Made by a program: the position numbers and the translations under genes. The notes under the pieces were generated by a model. It saw nothing but the letters and a program-made list of their open reading frames with translations. It was not told the DNA's origin and ran no database searches. Below are positions 17,468-26,505 of a stretch of DNA of 56,641 nt, piece by piece. The stretch covers positions 1 to 56,641 of the forward strand of contig NZ_ADKM02000069.1 of assembly GCF_000178155.2 (NCBI RefSeq), given 5' to 3'. The DNA is from Hominimerdicola alba 8 (GTDB lineage: Bacteria > Bacillota > Clostridia > Oscillospirales > Ruminococcaceae). The stretch's first letter is position 1; every line of letters starts with the position of its first letter.

Positions 17468-18553
17468 ATGATAAGAGGGACAACATATAAAAGAAAGGAC
17501 GGTCGCTGGGAGTGCAGGATCTCGCTTGGCAGCGAATCGGGTCATAAAAAATACCGCTCCTTTTATGGAAAGACCAAGGAAGAAGCGGAGTTGAAAATGG
17601 TCATGGCTTGTCAGAGCGAGGAGCATTGTAACGAAGAAATAACGGAAATGACCGTCAAGGAACTGGCGCTCGAATGGTTCTCCGTAAGCAAAAACAGGAT
17701 TAAGGAATCCACCGCCGCCAATTACCGAATGAAGATAGAAAAACACATCATTCCGCCGTTTGGCGGCATGAACGCTGCGCTTATAAAAGCAAAAGCAGTC
17801 TATGAATTTATGGAGAAAAAGCTGCATGACGGGCTTTCTGCACGTTATATCAGTGATATTATGGTTGTACTAAAGTCGATTTTTCGCTATGCAGCCCGCG
17901 AATACCGTATCAATAACGTAATTGACGGTATAATCATGCCGAAGAAAGCCAAGCCCGAAATAACAATTATGAGCAAGGACGAGCAGAAAAGGCTCGTGAC
18001 CTATATCAACGATAATCGCAGTACTTCCACGCTCGGAGTGGCTCTTTCGCTTTACACTGGCATGAGAATAGGCGAGGTTTGCGCCCTGCGTTGGGAGAAC
18101 ATCGACACAGAAAAACGTGTTCTGACCGTCAGGCACACGATACAGCGTATACAGTGCTTTGAGGGCGACAACAAGACGAAAGTGATTATCGCCGAGCCGA
18201 AAAGCCAATCCTCGCGCCGTGAGATACCCATTCCCGATTGCCTAATCCCCATGCTCAAAGAGCTGAAAGGCAAGAACAGTGCATTCATACTCACGGGGAC
18301 AGAGAAGCCCATTGAGCCGCGCACCATGCAGTATCGCTTTAAGCGTATTCTTGAAAATGCCGGCGTCCGCGAGTACAACTATCATGTGCTCCGTCATTGC
18401 TTCGCGAGCGGTGCAATCGAACTCGGATTCGATGTAAAAACGCTTTCCGAGATTTTAGGACACAGCAGCGTCCAGATCACACTTGACCGTTACATTCATA
18501 CGTCTATGGAGCATAAGCGCAATTGCATGAACCTTTTGACGATAGCTTCTTAA
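17468..18553 (+). CDS. Tyrosine recombinase / site-specific integrase
   Basis: 361 residues from ATG 17468, with GGAGG 6 bases upstream; an earlier in-frame start at 17381 has no ribosome binding site. N-terminal arm-binding domain (1-50), SAM-like core-binding domain (60-150), and a complete catalytic domain: R200 (TGMRIGE), K245, H306 and R309 (HVLRH), H332 (LGHSS) and Y342 (DRYIHT). Such enzymes exchange strands at paired core sites to integrate, excise or invert DNA. The gene is intact and enclosed by a perfect 20-bp inverted repeat, so it may invert the segment carrying itself. Confidence 0.93.
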   Translation: MIRGTTYKRKDGRWECRISLGSESGHKKYRSFYGKTKEEAELKMVMACQSEEHCNEEITEMTVKELALEWFSVSKNRIKESTAANYRMKIEKHIIPPFGGMNAALIKAKAVYEFMEKKLHDGLSARYISDIMVVLKSIFRYAAREYRINNVIDGIIMPKKAKPEITIMSKDEQKRLVTYINDNRSTSTLGVALSLYTGMRIGEVCALRWENIDTEKRVLTVRHTIQRIQCFEGDNKTKVIIAEPKSQSSRREIPIPDCLIPMLKELKGKNSAFILTGTEKPIEPRTMQYRFKRILENAGVREYNYHVLRHCFASGAIELGFDVKTLSEILGHSSVQITLDRYIHTSMEHKRNCMNLLTIAS

Positions 18554-18622
18554 CGTAAATGGTTCGTCAGAAAAGTAGCTTGAAAATTGAATAATAGCGC
18601 CAAAAACTCAACTTTTATCCCG

Positions 18623-18642
18623 AAATGATTGATTTTGCGAAA
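18623..18642 (-). repeat. Right arm of the 20-bp inverted repeat
   Basis: AAATGATTGATTTTGCGAAA, exact reverse complement of 17355-17374; it lies 62 bases before the SLOG gene start, where a promoter would be expected. Confidence 0.9.
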
Positions 18643-18703
18643 TTGGGCTTACTTGTCTATTATATATCAGAGTGCAAGCATTATTCAAGAGCAGGAGGTT
18701 GGC

Positions 18704-19171
18704 GTGAATACATATACCGTAGCATTTTTCGGTCACAGGGAGCTTTCCGACCAATACACAATAGAGGAACGGCTAAAGCCTATTCTGCGTGACCTTATCA
18801 ATAGCAAGGAGTATGTTGAGTTTCTTGTGGGGCGGGACGGTGACTTCGATCAGGCTGCCGCATCTGCTGTTCGTGAGGCTATAAAGCTGTATGGGTTCGG
18901 CAATACGTCGCTTGTTCTGGTTCTGCCTTATGAACGTGCGGAGTACCGAGACAATCGTGAGAGTTTTGAGCAGTATTACGACGAGGTGGAGATATGTGAG
19001 AAATCCTCAAAAGTACACCCGAAAGCAGCTATTTTTGAAAGAAACAAGAGCATGGTTGATCGCAGCGACCTTGTAATCTGTGCTATTGAACATAATGGCG
19101 GCGGAGCGTATAAAGCCGTTAGTTATGCTGAGAAACAGGATAAGAAAATCATAAATCTGTTCGCAGAATAA
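18704..19171 (+). CDS. SLOG-family (YpsA/DUF1273-like) protein
   Basis: 155 residues from GTG 18704, chosen for AGGAGG 5-6 bases upstream. It begins TYTVAFFGHRELS, a Rossmann-type nucleotide-binding start. It continues with a conserved FLVGRDGDFDQ, LVLPYERAEYRDN, RNKSMVDRSDLVICAIEHNGGGAY (split here) pattern. SLOG proteins are predicted to bind or make nucleotide-derived ligands, and some act in phage defence or stress signalling. A truncated relative lies at 8706-9005. The next gene start is that of a helicase fragment, which suggests they once formed a module. Confidence 0.78.
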   Translation: MNTYTVAFFGHRELSDQYTIEERLKPILRDLINSKEYVEFLVGRDGDFDQAAASAVREAIKLYGFGNTSLVLVLPYERAEYRDNRESFEQYYDEVEICEKSSKVHPKAAIFERNKSMVDRSDLVICAIEHNGGGAYKAVSYAEKQDKKIINLFAE

Positions 19172-19267
19172 AAATGCCGAAATAGCGTTGATTCAGCTAT
19201 CTCGGGGTGTCGTGAAATAGCATATTTCGAGAGAACAATCGACCCGAAAGTCTGAGAAGGTGAGGAT

Positions 19268-19657
19268 ATGTTTCTGCATAAACACAATCGTGAGACTTAT
19301 GCAAACATGGTGCGCCTTTTTCAGACCGAGCAGCGAGTGGCTGCGGTACAGCCAACCGGAACCGGGAAGAGTTATCTTATCATGCAGCTTATCGAGGATA
19401 ATGTTGATAAGAGGTTTGCGGTCTGCTCTCCCTCAACTTACATTTTCGAGCAGATGAAGTCGCTTGCGGAGGGAAATAACATTTCTCTTGAAAAAAACGA
19501 TTTCCTCACATACACAAAGCTGACTCAGACCGAAGCGTTCTCGGAATATGACTACCTTATACTGGACGAAATGCATCGTTGCGGCGCAAGCTGTTGGAGC
19601 ATTGGTGTTCAACGATTAATTGACAGCAACCCGAACGCTAAAGTGTTCGGAACGTCG
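19268..19657 (+). pseudogene. DEAD/DEAH-type helicase, N-terminal fragment
   Basis: Starts at ATG 19268 with GAAGGTGAGG just upstream. Walker A QPTGTGKSY near residues 28-36, and a DEMH Walker B box (LILDEMHRCGA) near residue 105. The frame leaves helicase sequence after KVFGTSA, where motif III and the C-terminal RecA domain should follow; the sequence then becomes the tail of an unrelated acyltransferase. Helicases of this type (superfamily 2) occur in restriction and defence islands. Only about 130 residues remain, so it cannot work. Confidence 0.8.
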
Positions 19658-19800
19658 GCAAGGTCGATGCTGTGTGCAATCCTGGTACTGTCATAGGCAG
19701 ACATAGTAATGTTTATCCGACTTCTTGCGTTAGGGGCGTTGTGCCTGCTGATTCGATTTGGAATGACAATGGCGAGATTATTCACAAGGAAGATAGGTAA
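19658..19800 (+). pseudogene. Hexapeptide acyltransferase C-terminal fragment
   Basis: From about 19663 the frame reads VDAVCNPGTVIGRHSNVYP then TSCVRGVVPADSIWNDNGEI and stops at TAA 19798-19800. The NPGTVIG and SNVYP periodicity is that of a left-handed beta-helix acetyltransferase tail. No N-terminal part exists; the fragment abuts the helicase fragment directly, marking a deletion or insertion junction. Confidence 0.6.
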
Positions 19801-19848
19801 ATAAGAGCACAATTCGGTGTGCTTTTTCCAAAAAGAATGGGGTAAAGT

Positions 19849-21084
19849 ATGGCAGCAGAATTGAGCACGACACAAATTGCATTATTAGAGGCGATAAAAG
19901 CATCGTTATTTGGAACAGATCCTAATTATCCCACTGATACAGATTGGACGGAGGTCGTAAAAGAAGCAAAACCGCAGACGGTCTTAGGAATCATTAGTCC
20001 TATTATTCCTGTGAAAGATGTAAGTGTTGAAATGGGTAAGGCAACGTACATGAGGCTTCTGTTTGAGCAGGATAAACTTATAAAGCTGCTTGATGCCAAT
20101 GATATTCCTTGTGTTATACTCAAAGGTTCTGCTGCTGCACAGTATTACCCGAAGCCGCATTTAAGGGCTATGGGGGATGTGGATTTTCTTGTACCTAAAG
20201 ATATGTTTGAGACTGCTATAATGCTTTTAGAATCGAAAGGGTATGAATACCATCATGGCAAAACTAAAGACGGCAAGATACCCGAAGATGTTAGACATAT
20301 TGGTTATGTGAAAAATGGAATCGAATTTGAATTACATCATCATTTTAGCTCATATGGATTTAATATTGACGATATTATTGAATTGGCAATTTATAAAAAG
20401 GAGTATCGTAATATCGATGGATACAATATTCCTGTGTTGCCGGATTTTGAAAATGGACTTGTACTATTAGGACATATTAACCAGCATTTAATATCTCAAA
20501 ACTTAGGGTTAAGGCAGATAATAGACTGGTCAATCTATATTCATACTGAGATATACGAGTTCATCAAATCAAAAGGATATATCGGTTCTGTTGCAGCGAT
20601 ACGAATGTTTATGCAAAAAGAACGGGCTCACGCTAAAAGGTTAGGTCTGCATGGCGGAAAGGACTATATTCATAGGATTACGCTTTCTCAACTCGTATAT
20701 CGCAATCTGGAAGATGTAAAGCTGATCACTCAGGATCAATATGAAGCGCTTCTTAAACAGTATCCGGAACTTGCTGCTTTATATGGCATCTTAAGAGATT
20801 TCCATCGTATTGTCTTCTCTAAAAAAGCAGAAGATCTTGAACACTGGATAGAACAGGCTTCCCATTTGGATGCCGTCCCTGAATTAAAGTCATTTGTTGA
20901 CGGTTTGAAACATGATATATTTGCAATAAAAAATGCAATTATGTTCGATTACAACAATGGCCTTGCCGAGGGCAGCGTGACAAAAATCAAACTCATTAAG
21001 CGAATAATGTACGGTCGAAACAGCTTTGCTCTGCTTAAAGCTAAAGTCCTGATGCATGAGCTTTTATACGCAAACAGCAACTAA
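19849..21084 (+). pseudogene. Nucleotidyltransferase-like gene fused to an ISL3-type transposase tail
   Basis: One open frame of 411 codons. Residues 1-231 resemble the PF14907 nucleotidyltransferase-like family (IPCVILKGSAAAQYYPKPHLR with the following MGDVDFLV, split here), linked to polysaccharide or peptide modification loci. From base 20543 on, the sequence is that of the transposase at 32448-33752 with one amino-acid difference noted (DFHRIV against DLHRIV). The insertion happens to keep the frame open. The hybrid keeps the likely catalytic GSxxxxxx...GDVD centre but loses the family's C-terminal region; it may be made as a chimeric protein but is more probably dead. Confidence 0.8.
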
Positions 21085-21098
21085 CATTGGAAAGAGCC
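20543..21098 (+). mobile_element. ISL3-type insertion sequence, 3' fragment
   Basis: 556 bases nearly identical to the 3' part of the element at 32434-34282, ending with the terminal GGAAAGAGCC at 21089-21098. The 5' part is missing. A further 13 bases beyond the end (GATTATACGCTTA, 21099-21111) are also shared with the flank of the complete-length copy. Confidence 0.88.
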
Positions 21099-21145
21099 GA
21101 TTATACGCTTAAGTTAGACGTTGCAAATCAGCAATCACAACAACT

Positions 21146-21182
21146 AGCAAACAGTTGGGTGTTATATACCCAGCTGTTTGCT
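21146..21182. terminator. Long hairpin after the IS fragment
   Basis: AGCAAACAGTTGGGT (21146-21160) pairs with ACCCAGCTGTTTGCT (21168-21182), 15 bp with one G-T pair. The following tract is only AT-rich, so termination strength is uncertain. Confidence 0.5.
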
Positions 21183-21233
21183 ATTATCATATCTTATATA
21201 AACATTCAGAAAATAAAAATTCCTGTTATTAGC

Positions 21234-21430
21234 TCAAAAGATTTTTACCTTTACCGTGTGCTGCGATTTAGTTATATCCGAAATATTGATTTTTCCGTCA
21301 TTATTAACATAGGCAAATTTCTGAGCATTTTCATCAAGAAGTTTTTTACCCTTAACGTGTACAGCTACTTTAGTTATGTCGGTGATGTTTATTACAATGT
21401 CAACATTCACATACCCCATAAGAAGTGGTT
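21234..21430 (-). pseudogene. Dockerin-domain remnant
   Basis: Leftward frame with YVNVDIVINITDITKVAVHVK followed by FAYVNNDGKINISDITK (split here), the two calcium-binding repeats of a type I dockerin with eroded metal-binding positions. No signal peptide or catalytic module is attached and the tail is off pattern, so this is the leftover end of a former cellulosomal or surface protein gene. Confidence 0.6.
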
Positions 21431-21516
21431 TGAATTCTCTTGAATCGGTATCTTCATTTAAATAATGGTAAGGGCTTAGAGATGCCAGAGGTCTGATTGT
21501 AGGGTGGAATCAGACA

Positions 21517-21585
21517 ATGGCTAATATAAGGAAAAGAGGTAATACATATCAGGTACGTGTCTGCTGCTGTTACGATACTATATAA
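21517..21585 (+). pseudogene. Integrase N-terminal remnant
   Basis: ATG at 21517 opens MANIRKRGNTYQVRV, the typical start of phage-type integrase arm-binding domains, then ends at TAA 21583-21585 after 22 codons. It is followed by a hairpin at 21606-21631 (GCTCCCG/CGGGAGC). The rest of the gene is absent. Confidence 0.65.
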
Positions 21586-21902
21586 AGTCTTACATTCGTA
21601 AAACTGCTCCCGGAATTAGAATTTCGGGAGCTTTGCTTTCATAAACACTTTGATTCTTAGCGCTAATTGAAACAGCCTGTTCTAATTTTATCGGCGGTAG
21701 ATAAAATTAACAATGATATTTCAGCCATATTGGATATGCTTTTATTTAGATATTATTTTATGGTGTTGCTTACGTCATTCTATCGGCAAATTCTCATTCC
21801 GGATAATTCATCCAAGTTTCAAGCTATAAATTCCAAAATCGGAATTTTATATCGACAAGTAGATCTGGATATGATATATTAAGGGAAAGTGAGGTGCATA
21901 AT

Positions 21903-22060
21903 ATGGTAGAACGTACAGAATATCTTGAAAAAAATAAAGGTTTGGCGTGAAGAACAGGTCATAAAGGTCGTTACTTGTATTAGGCGATGCGGAAAGTCCA
22001 CTCTGCTATAAGCAATACCGAGACTATCTTCTCAGCACAGGCGTTATGGTTTATGAGAAG
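21903..22060 (+). pseudogene. AAA-family ATPase remnant with two frameshifts
   Basis: ATG 21903 starts MVERTEYLEK; a shift in an A-rich run gives KVWREEQVIKVVTCIRRCGKSTLL (split), which is the Walker A region of DUF4143-type ATPases. A second shift gives QYRDYLLSTGVMVYEK. The rest is missing. Clearly a decayed gene. Confidence 0.7.
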
Positions 22061-22129
22061 CCGGCGGTCTTATTCGGGGCTGTCGTTTTTTCACTTTATT
22101 CGGATATGCCAACAAAAAATTCCACAATG

Positions 22130-22165
22130 AAAAAAGGCATCATCGTTCGGTATGAACGCGATGTC
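22130..22165 (-). terminator. Terminator of the hydrogenase operon
   Basis: Read leftwards: GACATCGCGTTC, a 5-nt turn, GAACGATGATGCC, then TTTTTT. The stem has a few imperfections. It lies about 40 bases past the hydA2 stop. Confidence 0.6.
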
Positions 22166-22202
22166 TTTTCTCAGTATATATCAGTTATGCAAAAACAACA
22201 GG

Positions 22203-23639
22203 TCACATTTTAAGTACCGATATCGCATCGGTGATGGTCTTTTCGAGGGCTTCCCTGCCATAAGCATCCACCTGGGCTTTGTTCTTCTCGCCGTGAGTAA
22301 GACAGCCTGCGCCACCTATGCAACCTCCGCTGCAAGCCATTCCCTCGATGAAATTCTCGGTAAGTACTCCGCGCTTTTTCTTCATCAGCGCTGTTTGGCA
22401 CTCTTCAATGCCGTCACAGGAACATGGCTTTAGATCAAAATCCTCTATTCCCTGTTCCTTTATCGCTTCGGCGACAGCGTCTGAAAGTCCGCCGCTTCGT
22501 GCGAATATCCTGCCGAAATATGAAGCGTTGTCAAGAGCTTCTTCTTCAAGCTGAGTTATGTCAAGATCACGGCTGTCAAACAGCGCCTGAAGCTCTTCAA
22601 AAGTCAGCACAGAGTCAACATAAGCTTTGACCTCTTTCAGCTGAGCTTCAGCTTTTTTTGCAGTACATGGACCTATGAACACCACCTTGGCAGATGGTTC
22701 GATATCCTTTATGTACTTGGCGATCGCCGCCATTGGTGAGGGATTATGGGATATATGCTCGGTCAGTTCGGGGAAAGCTGACTTTACGTATGACACAAAT
22801 GCAGGACAGCATGAGCTGGTAAGAAAGCCTTTTTCCACAAGCTCTTTCGACTCGGAATATGCTACCATATCCGCACCAAGCGCCGCTTCAACTACCGCGT
22901 GGAAACCCAGAGTTTTCAGTCCCGAAACCACTTGTCCCAGCTTAGCGTAGGTGAACTGGCTGGAAATCGATGGTGCCACCACCGCATACAGCTTCGATTT
23001 TTTATCGCGGCTGTTTTTCTTTATCATGTCGATAACATCCAGTATAAAGGATTTATCGGTTATAGCTCCGAAAGGACACTGGTATACGCAGGCACCACAG
23101 GATATGCACTTCTCATTATCGATGGCTGCACCGCCGTCCTCGTTTATGCTTATAGCCTTTATCTTGCAGGCATTCTGGCAGGGGCGGACACGGTTGGTTA
23201 TCGCCGAATATGGGCAGACCTTTGAACATCTGCCGCACTCAACGCATTTGCTCTTATCGATATGTGCCACATGGTTGTGATCGAAGGATATAGCACCTCT
23301 GGGACATACGTCCTCACAGCGGTGCGCAAGACAGCCGCGGCATGAATCTGTGACTTCATATCCTGCCGCAGGACATTCATCACAGGCAATATCTATAACT
23401 TCGATAACATTGGGATTTTCCTTGTCACCACCCATAGCTATCTTTACGCGCTCCGCGATTATGGCTCTTTCCTTGTAAACGCAGCAGCGCATGGTGGGGG
23501 TCTTGCCTGATACTATTTTCTTCGGGATATCCAGAAGATCTTCAAGCAGCGTATCATCCCACGCTTCTCTGGCGACCTCTCGCAGGACCTTGTATTTCAG
23601 GTATTGTACCTTGGTATCAAATACTCTTTTGTTTTTCAT
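22203..23639 (-). CDS. hydA2: [FeFe]-hydrogenase, monomeric group B type (HydA2-like)
   Basis: 478 residues. Cysteine-rich ferredoxin-like part at about 86-193 (CDECP, CRGCLAHRCEDVCP, CVECGRCSKVCP, CISCGACVYQCP), then the H-cluster domain: L1 TSSCCPAF at 274-281, L2 IGPCTAKK at 322-329, L3 MACSGGC at 434-440. This form is thought to make H2 from reduced ferredoxin in the cytoplasm. In R. albus the homologue, HydA2, is the non-bifurcating enzyme and is encoded with hydS and adhE. It is the last gene of the operon here, 17 bases after the phosphatase gene. Confidence 0.93.
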   Translation of the reverse strand: MKNKRVFDTKVQYLKYKVLREVAREAWDDTLLEDLLDIPKKIVSGKTPTMRCCVYKERAIIAERVKIAMGGDKENPNVIEVIDIACDECPAAGYEVTDSCRGCLAHRCEDVCPRGAISFDHNHVAHIDKSKCVECGRCSKVCPYSAITNRVRPCQNACKIKAISINEDGGAAIDNEKCISCGACVYQCPFGAITDKSFILDVIDMIKKNSRDKKSKLYAVVAPSISSQFTYAKLGQVVSGLKTLGFHAVVEAALGADMVAYSESKELVEKGFLTSSCCPAFVSYVKSAFPELTEHISHNPSPMAAIAKYIKDIEPSAKVVFIGPCTAKKAEAQLKEVKAYVDSVLTFEELQALFDSRDLDITQLEEEALDNASYFGRIFARSGGLSDAVAEAIKEQGIEDFDLKPCSCDGIEECQTALMKKKRGVLTENFIEGMACSGGCIGGAGCLTHGEKNKAQVDAYGREALEKTITDAISVLKM

Positions 23640-23655
23640 TTATCTGTTCACACCC

Positions 23656-24825
23656 TTAAAAATAGCTGACCTTGATGCGCTTGCCCATCTCTCCCAGAGC
23701 CTTTGAGAGTTCCTGCACAAGGTTCATCTTGATGTTGAAATTTATTGGCAGTTCGGGGTTCTGATGTGCGGGATTTATTGCCCTGCCCACGTAGAAATTT
23801 ATATCCGTGGCTTCCTCGAAAAGCATTCTGCTGATGAGGGATGCGCCGTCCCTGCCGTGGCTCCATTTCTCGTATAACAGATTTTCGCCGATATGATCTT
23901 TTGCGTATTCAAGCACGCGGTTGACGGTTATGACACCCTCAGTCACAAGGTCAACACCCTCGATAGTCGCAATGGGCGGTACGTCGCTGTGCTCAAAGCT
24001 GAGGCTTGCAACCAGCGGCTTTTTCAGCCACTGGGAAGCAATTGTCGAGGTAGTACCGCCGCAGATTATGTGCTTGCCCTCTTTAGAGAAAAACAGGCTC
24101 ATCATTCTGTCGCAGTCATCTTTGTTTGATGGCGGACCGAAGAGAATATTCATCGGCACACGGCGGCGTATGCGCACAACGCAGGCAGTGGTATCATCAC
24201 CGGGCTCGTGTCCGTAAAGATTGTCGCACTCATCTACAAGTATGGTAGAGAGGGTCTTTGCTGTATACCCCACAGGTGCAAGCATCTCCATAAACGCCGC
24301 GATATCCTCACGCTTCCAGCCGAAATTGTAAGCCAAGCCTATACCCGCATGGGGGCAGCCGTCACTCATGGATATGATAAGATCATTCTCTTGTAATCTT
24401 ATCTCGGAGCGATATATCTTCTTTCCGCCGATGTTCATTTCTGTTTTGGGATAGTCACATACTTTTTCATTGCGGATAAGTATGCTCAGTGGATTGTCAT
24501 ACTGAATCAGCACAGCAGTTTCGTTATTGATGATATGGATTATGGTGAAAGTGGAATATGCAACGCCCCTCACCGAACATATGGGCAGAGTGCCTGCGAT
24601 AGTTGAAACGCAGTCTTCAAGGGGAAGACCTGCTGCAAGCATGGTGGAGATAATCTTCGAGGTAAGGGTCGAGAGTATGCTCGCCTTTACGCCGCTGCCG
24701 AGACCGTCCGCAAGGACTATGACCGTGGAATCGTCGTTCTCCACGATATCGATATGGTCTCCGCACAGCTGTTCACCTGTATGATTTATGCTTTTGAATC
24801 CGATATCCGCACACAAGTTATTCAT
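23656..24825 (-). CDS. SpoIIE-like serine phosphatase
   Basis: 389 residues. PP2C/SpoIIE signature motifs: VLADGLGSGVKASILSTL near residues 36-53, ISMSDGCPHAGIGL in the middle, and GDDTTACVVRIRRR. The C-terminal third is a further domain of unknown role. SpoIIE-type enzymes remove phosphate from serine or threonine of a regulator. The gene overlaps hydS by 8 bases and precedes hydA2, and hydrogenase sensors of this class are known to sit beside such phosphatases, so it is probably the output stage of H2 sensing (inference). Confidence 0.88.
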   Translation of the reverse strand: MNNLCADIGFKSINHTGEQLCGDHIDIVENDDSTVIVLADGLGSGVKASILSTLTSKIISTMLAAGLPLEDCVSTIAGTLPICSVRGVAYSTFTIIHIINNETAVLIQYDNPLSILIRNEKVCDYPKTEMNIGGKKIYRSEIRLQENDLIISMSDGCPHAGIGLAYNFGWKREDIAAFMEMLAPVGYTAKTLSTILVDECDNLYGHEPGDDTTACVVRIRRRVPMNILFGPPSNKDDCDRMMSLFFSKEGKHIICGGTTSTIASQWLKKPLVASLSFEHSDVPPIATIEGVDLVTEGVITVNRVLEYAKDHIGENLLYEKWSHGRDGASLISRMLFEEATDINFYVGRAINPAHQNPELPINFNIKMNLVQELSKALGEMGKRIKVSYF

Positions 24826-26494
24826 CCTGCATCGACTCCTTGAGCTTTGAAAGCGCTATCTTCGTTTCGGCAGTAGTTTCGCCGAGAAGCGACGCTATCT
24901 CCTGAACTATCCTCATCTGCTTCTCAATTACCTTATCAGCTACCTCGATGGTATTTCGGCTTATCTCTTCCTTTTTGCTGCGGGCATTTTCCTCATCGGT
25001 AACATCACGCATGATACAGATGAGCATTTTGCTCTCGCGGTCAAGGACGATAGTGCGCTCGGCATACCTCTGGTATTCGGTCAGGAATATCCTTTCATTG
25101 TACACGCCCTTGCCTGTACGCTGAACGTCTATAAATATCTTCGGGTCGAGTATCCTTACTACCTGATCTCCCAGCACATCTGAAGCGTAGCGAATATTCA
25201 TCATCTCCATAGCCGCGGAGTTTATCTGCTGTACTTCCAGCGAATCATTCAGCACGATGATGCCATTGGGAGTATTTTTTACAATAGTATCGGAGAAGCT
25301 TTCCGCCTTGTCTTTCAGGAAAGGCAAGCACATGGATATATCCGCCTTGCCCTGATATATGGCTATGGCTTTCTCGCGACAGGTGTTGTATCCGCACGAA
25401 CCGCAGTTCAATTCATCGGAAGTATCGAACTTGCCCATTTGCGCCAGTATCTGATGTATCTCCGGCTCGGTGGGCTGTGCATGACCAAGGTCAATCAGTG
25501 TGAACTGCTTTTTCATATACAGCTTGTCGGGCTGTTCAACGTCATAATCCTTCGAGCCTGCATATCTCGCAATCAGCATCTGATCTTCAACGGGAGTATA
25601 GCGGGCATTTTCCATAACAGGACCGCCTATACAGCTTCCCTTACAGGCTGACATTTCGATGAAGCATTTGTGTATGCTCCCCTTTTCAAGCTCCCGCAGA
25701 ACGGATATGCACTTTTCGATACCGTCTATTGCTATGTATGTGTAGTCTGGCAGGTCGCAGTCCATGGTTTTAAGTATGCCACCAGCCGTAGGGAAAAATC
25801 TTGCTCGGCTATTTTCATCAGCAGAAAATCCCCGCTCTATCTCGATATTCTCTTCTTTCAGCCAGACTGAAAGTTCCTCAAAGGTGAGCACAGCATCAAC
25901 TGTATCGCCGTAATGCTGTGCTTCATCCTTTTTGGAAACACACGGACCTATGAAGACTGTCTTGGCATCGTGGATACGCCTTTTGATATCTGCACAGTGT
26001 GCCTGCATGGGGGAAATAACATCTGCAAGCATGGGCAGAAGATCGGGGAAGTACTTCTGTATCAGCAGATTTACGGAATGACAGCAGGATGATATTACAA
26101 CATCCCTGTTTTCTTCTTTTAGTATCCGCTCATATTCACGCTTTACATGGGTCGCACCTACAGCTGTTTCTTCAACATCATAAAAGCCAAGCTTTTTTAG
26201 CGCGTCACGCATCTGCTCAATGCCCGCTCCGTCATAATTGGCGATAAATGACGGTGCAAGACTAACAACAACAGGCGAACCGCTCTGGAGAAGCACCCTG
26301 ACTTTCTCCGATTCATCGACGATCTGCTTTGCATCCTGTGGACAGACTACCACGCACTGTCCGCACAATATGCACTCCTGTTCGATGATGTGCGCCTGAT
26401 TGCCCGAAAATCTTATGGACTTTACAGGGCAGTATCTTATGCATTTATAGCAGTTTTTGCAGTTTGATTTTTTTAATGTTAAGCAACTCCTCAT
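24818..26494 (-). CDS. hydS: Putative sensory [FeFe]-hydrogenase with PAS domain (HydS)
   Basis: 558 residues. Two 4Fe-4S sites (C12-C22, C41-C51), a compact H-cluster domain (L1 ISSCCHSV at 134-141, L2 IGPCVSKK at 182-189, L3 MSACKGSC at 281-288), an extra cysteine site at 364-389 (CGSCGYNTC...C), then a PAS domain (about 398-500) and a helical tail. L1 has HS where catalytic forms have a proline, in keeping with a sensor rather than an enzyme. Expected role: detect H2 and pass the signal through PAS to the partner phosphatase. Its ribosome binding site is weak, so coupling to the upstream gene is likely. Confidence 0.92.
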   Translation of the reverse strand: MRSCLTLKKSNCKNCYKCIRYCPVKSIRFSGNQAHIIEQECILCGQCVVVCPQDAKQIVDESEKVRVLLQSGSPVVVSLAPSFIANYDGAGIEQMRDALKKLGFYDVEETAVGATHVKREYERILKEENRDVVISSCCHSVNLLIQKYFPDLLPMLADVISPMQAHCADIKRRIHDAKTVFIGPCVSKKDEAQHYGDTVDAVLTFEELSVWLKEENIEIERGFSADENSRARFFPTAGGILKTMDCDLPDYTYIAIDGIEKCISVLRELEKGSIHKCFIEMSACKGSCIGGPVMENARYTPVEDQMLIARYAGSKDYDVEQPDKLYMKKQFTLIDLGHAQPTEPEIHQILAQMGKFDTSDELNCGSCGYNTCREKAIAIYQGKADISMCLPFLKDKAESFSDTIVKNTPNGIIVLNDSLEVQQINSAAMEMMNIRYASDVLGDQVVRILDPKIFIDVQRTGKGVYNERIFLTEYQRYAERTIVLDRESKMLICIMRDVTDEENARSKKEEISRNTIEVADKVIEKQMRIVQEIASLLGETTAETKIALSKLKESMQDE

Positions 26495-26505
26495 AGATGA
26501 TTAAC

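Noticed and set aside
21667-21882. Rightward 71-codon frame upstream of the AAA remnant
   Set aside because: No ribosome binding site, odd composition, and sequence reads as degenerate DNA between remnants.
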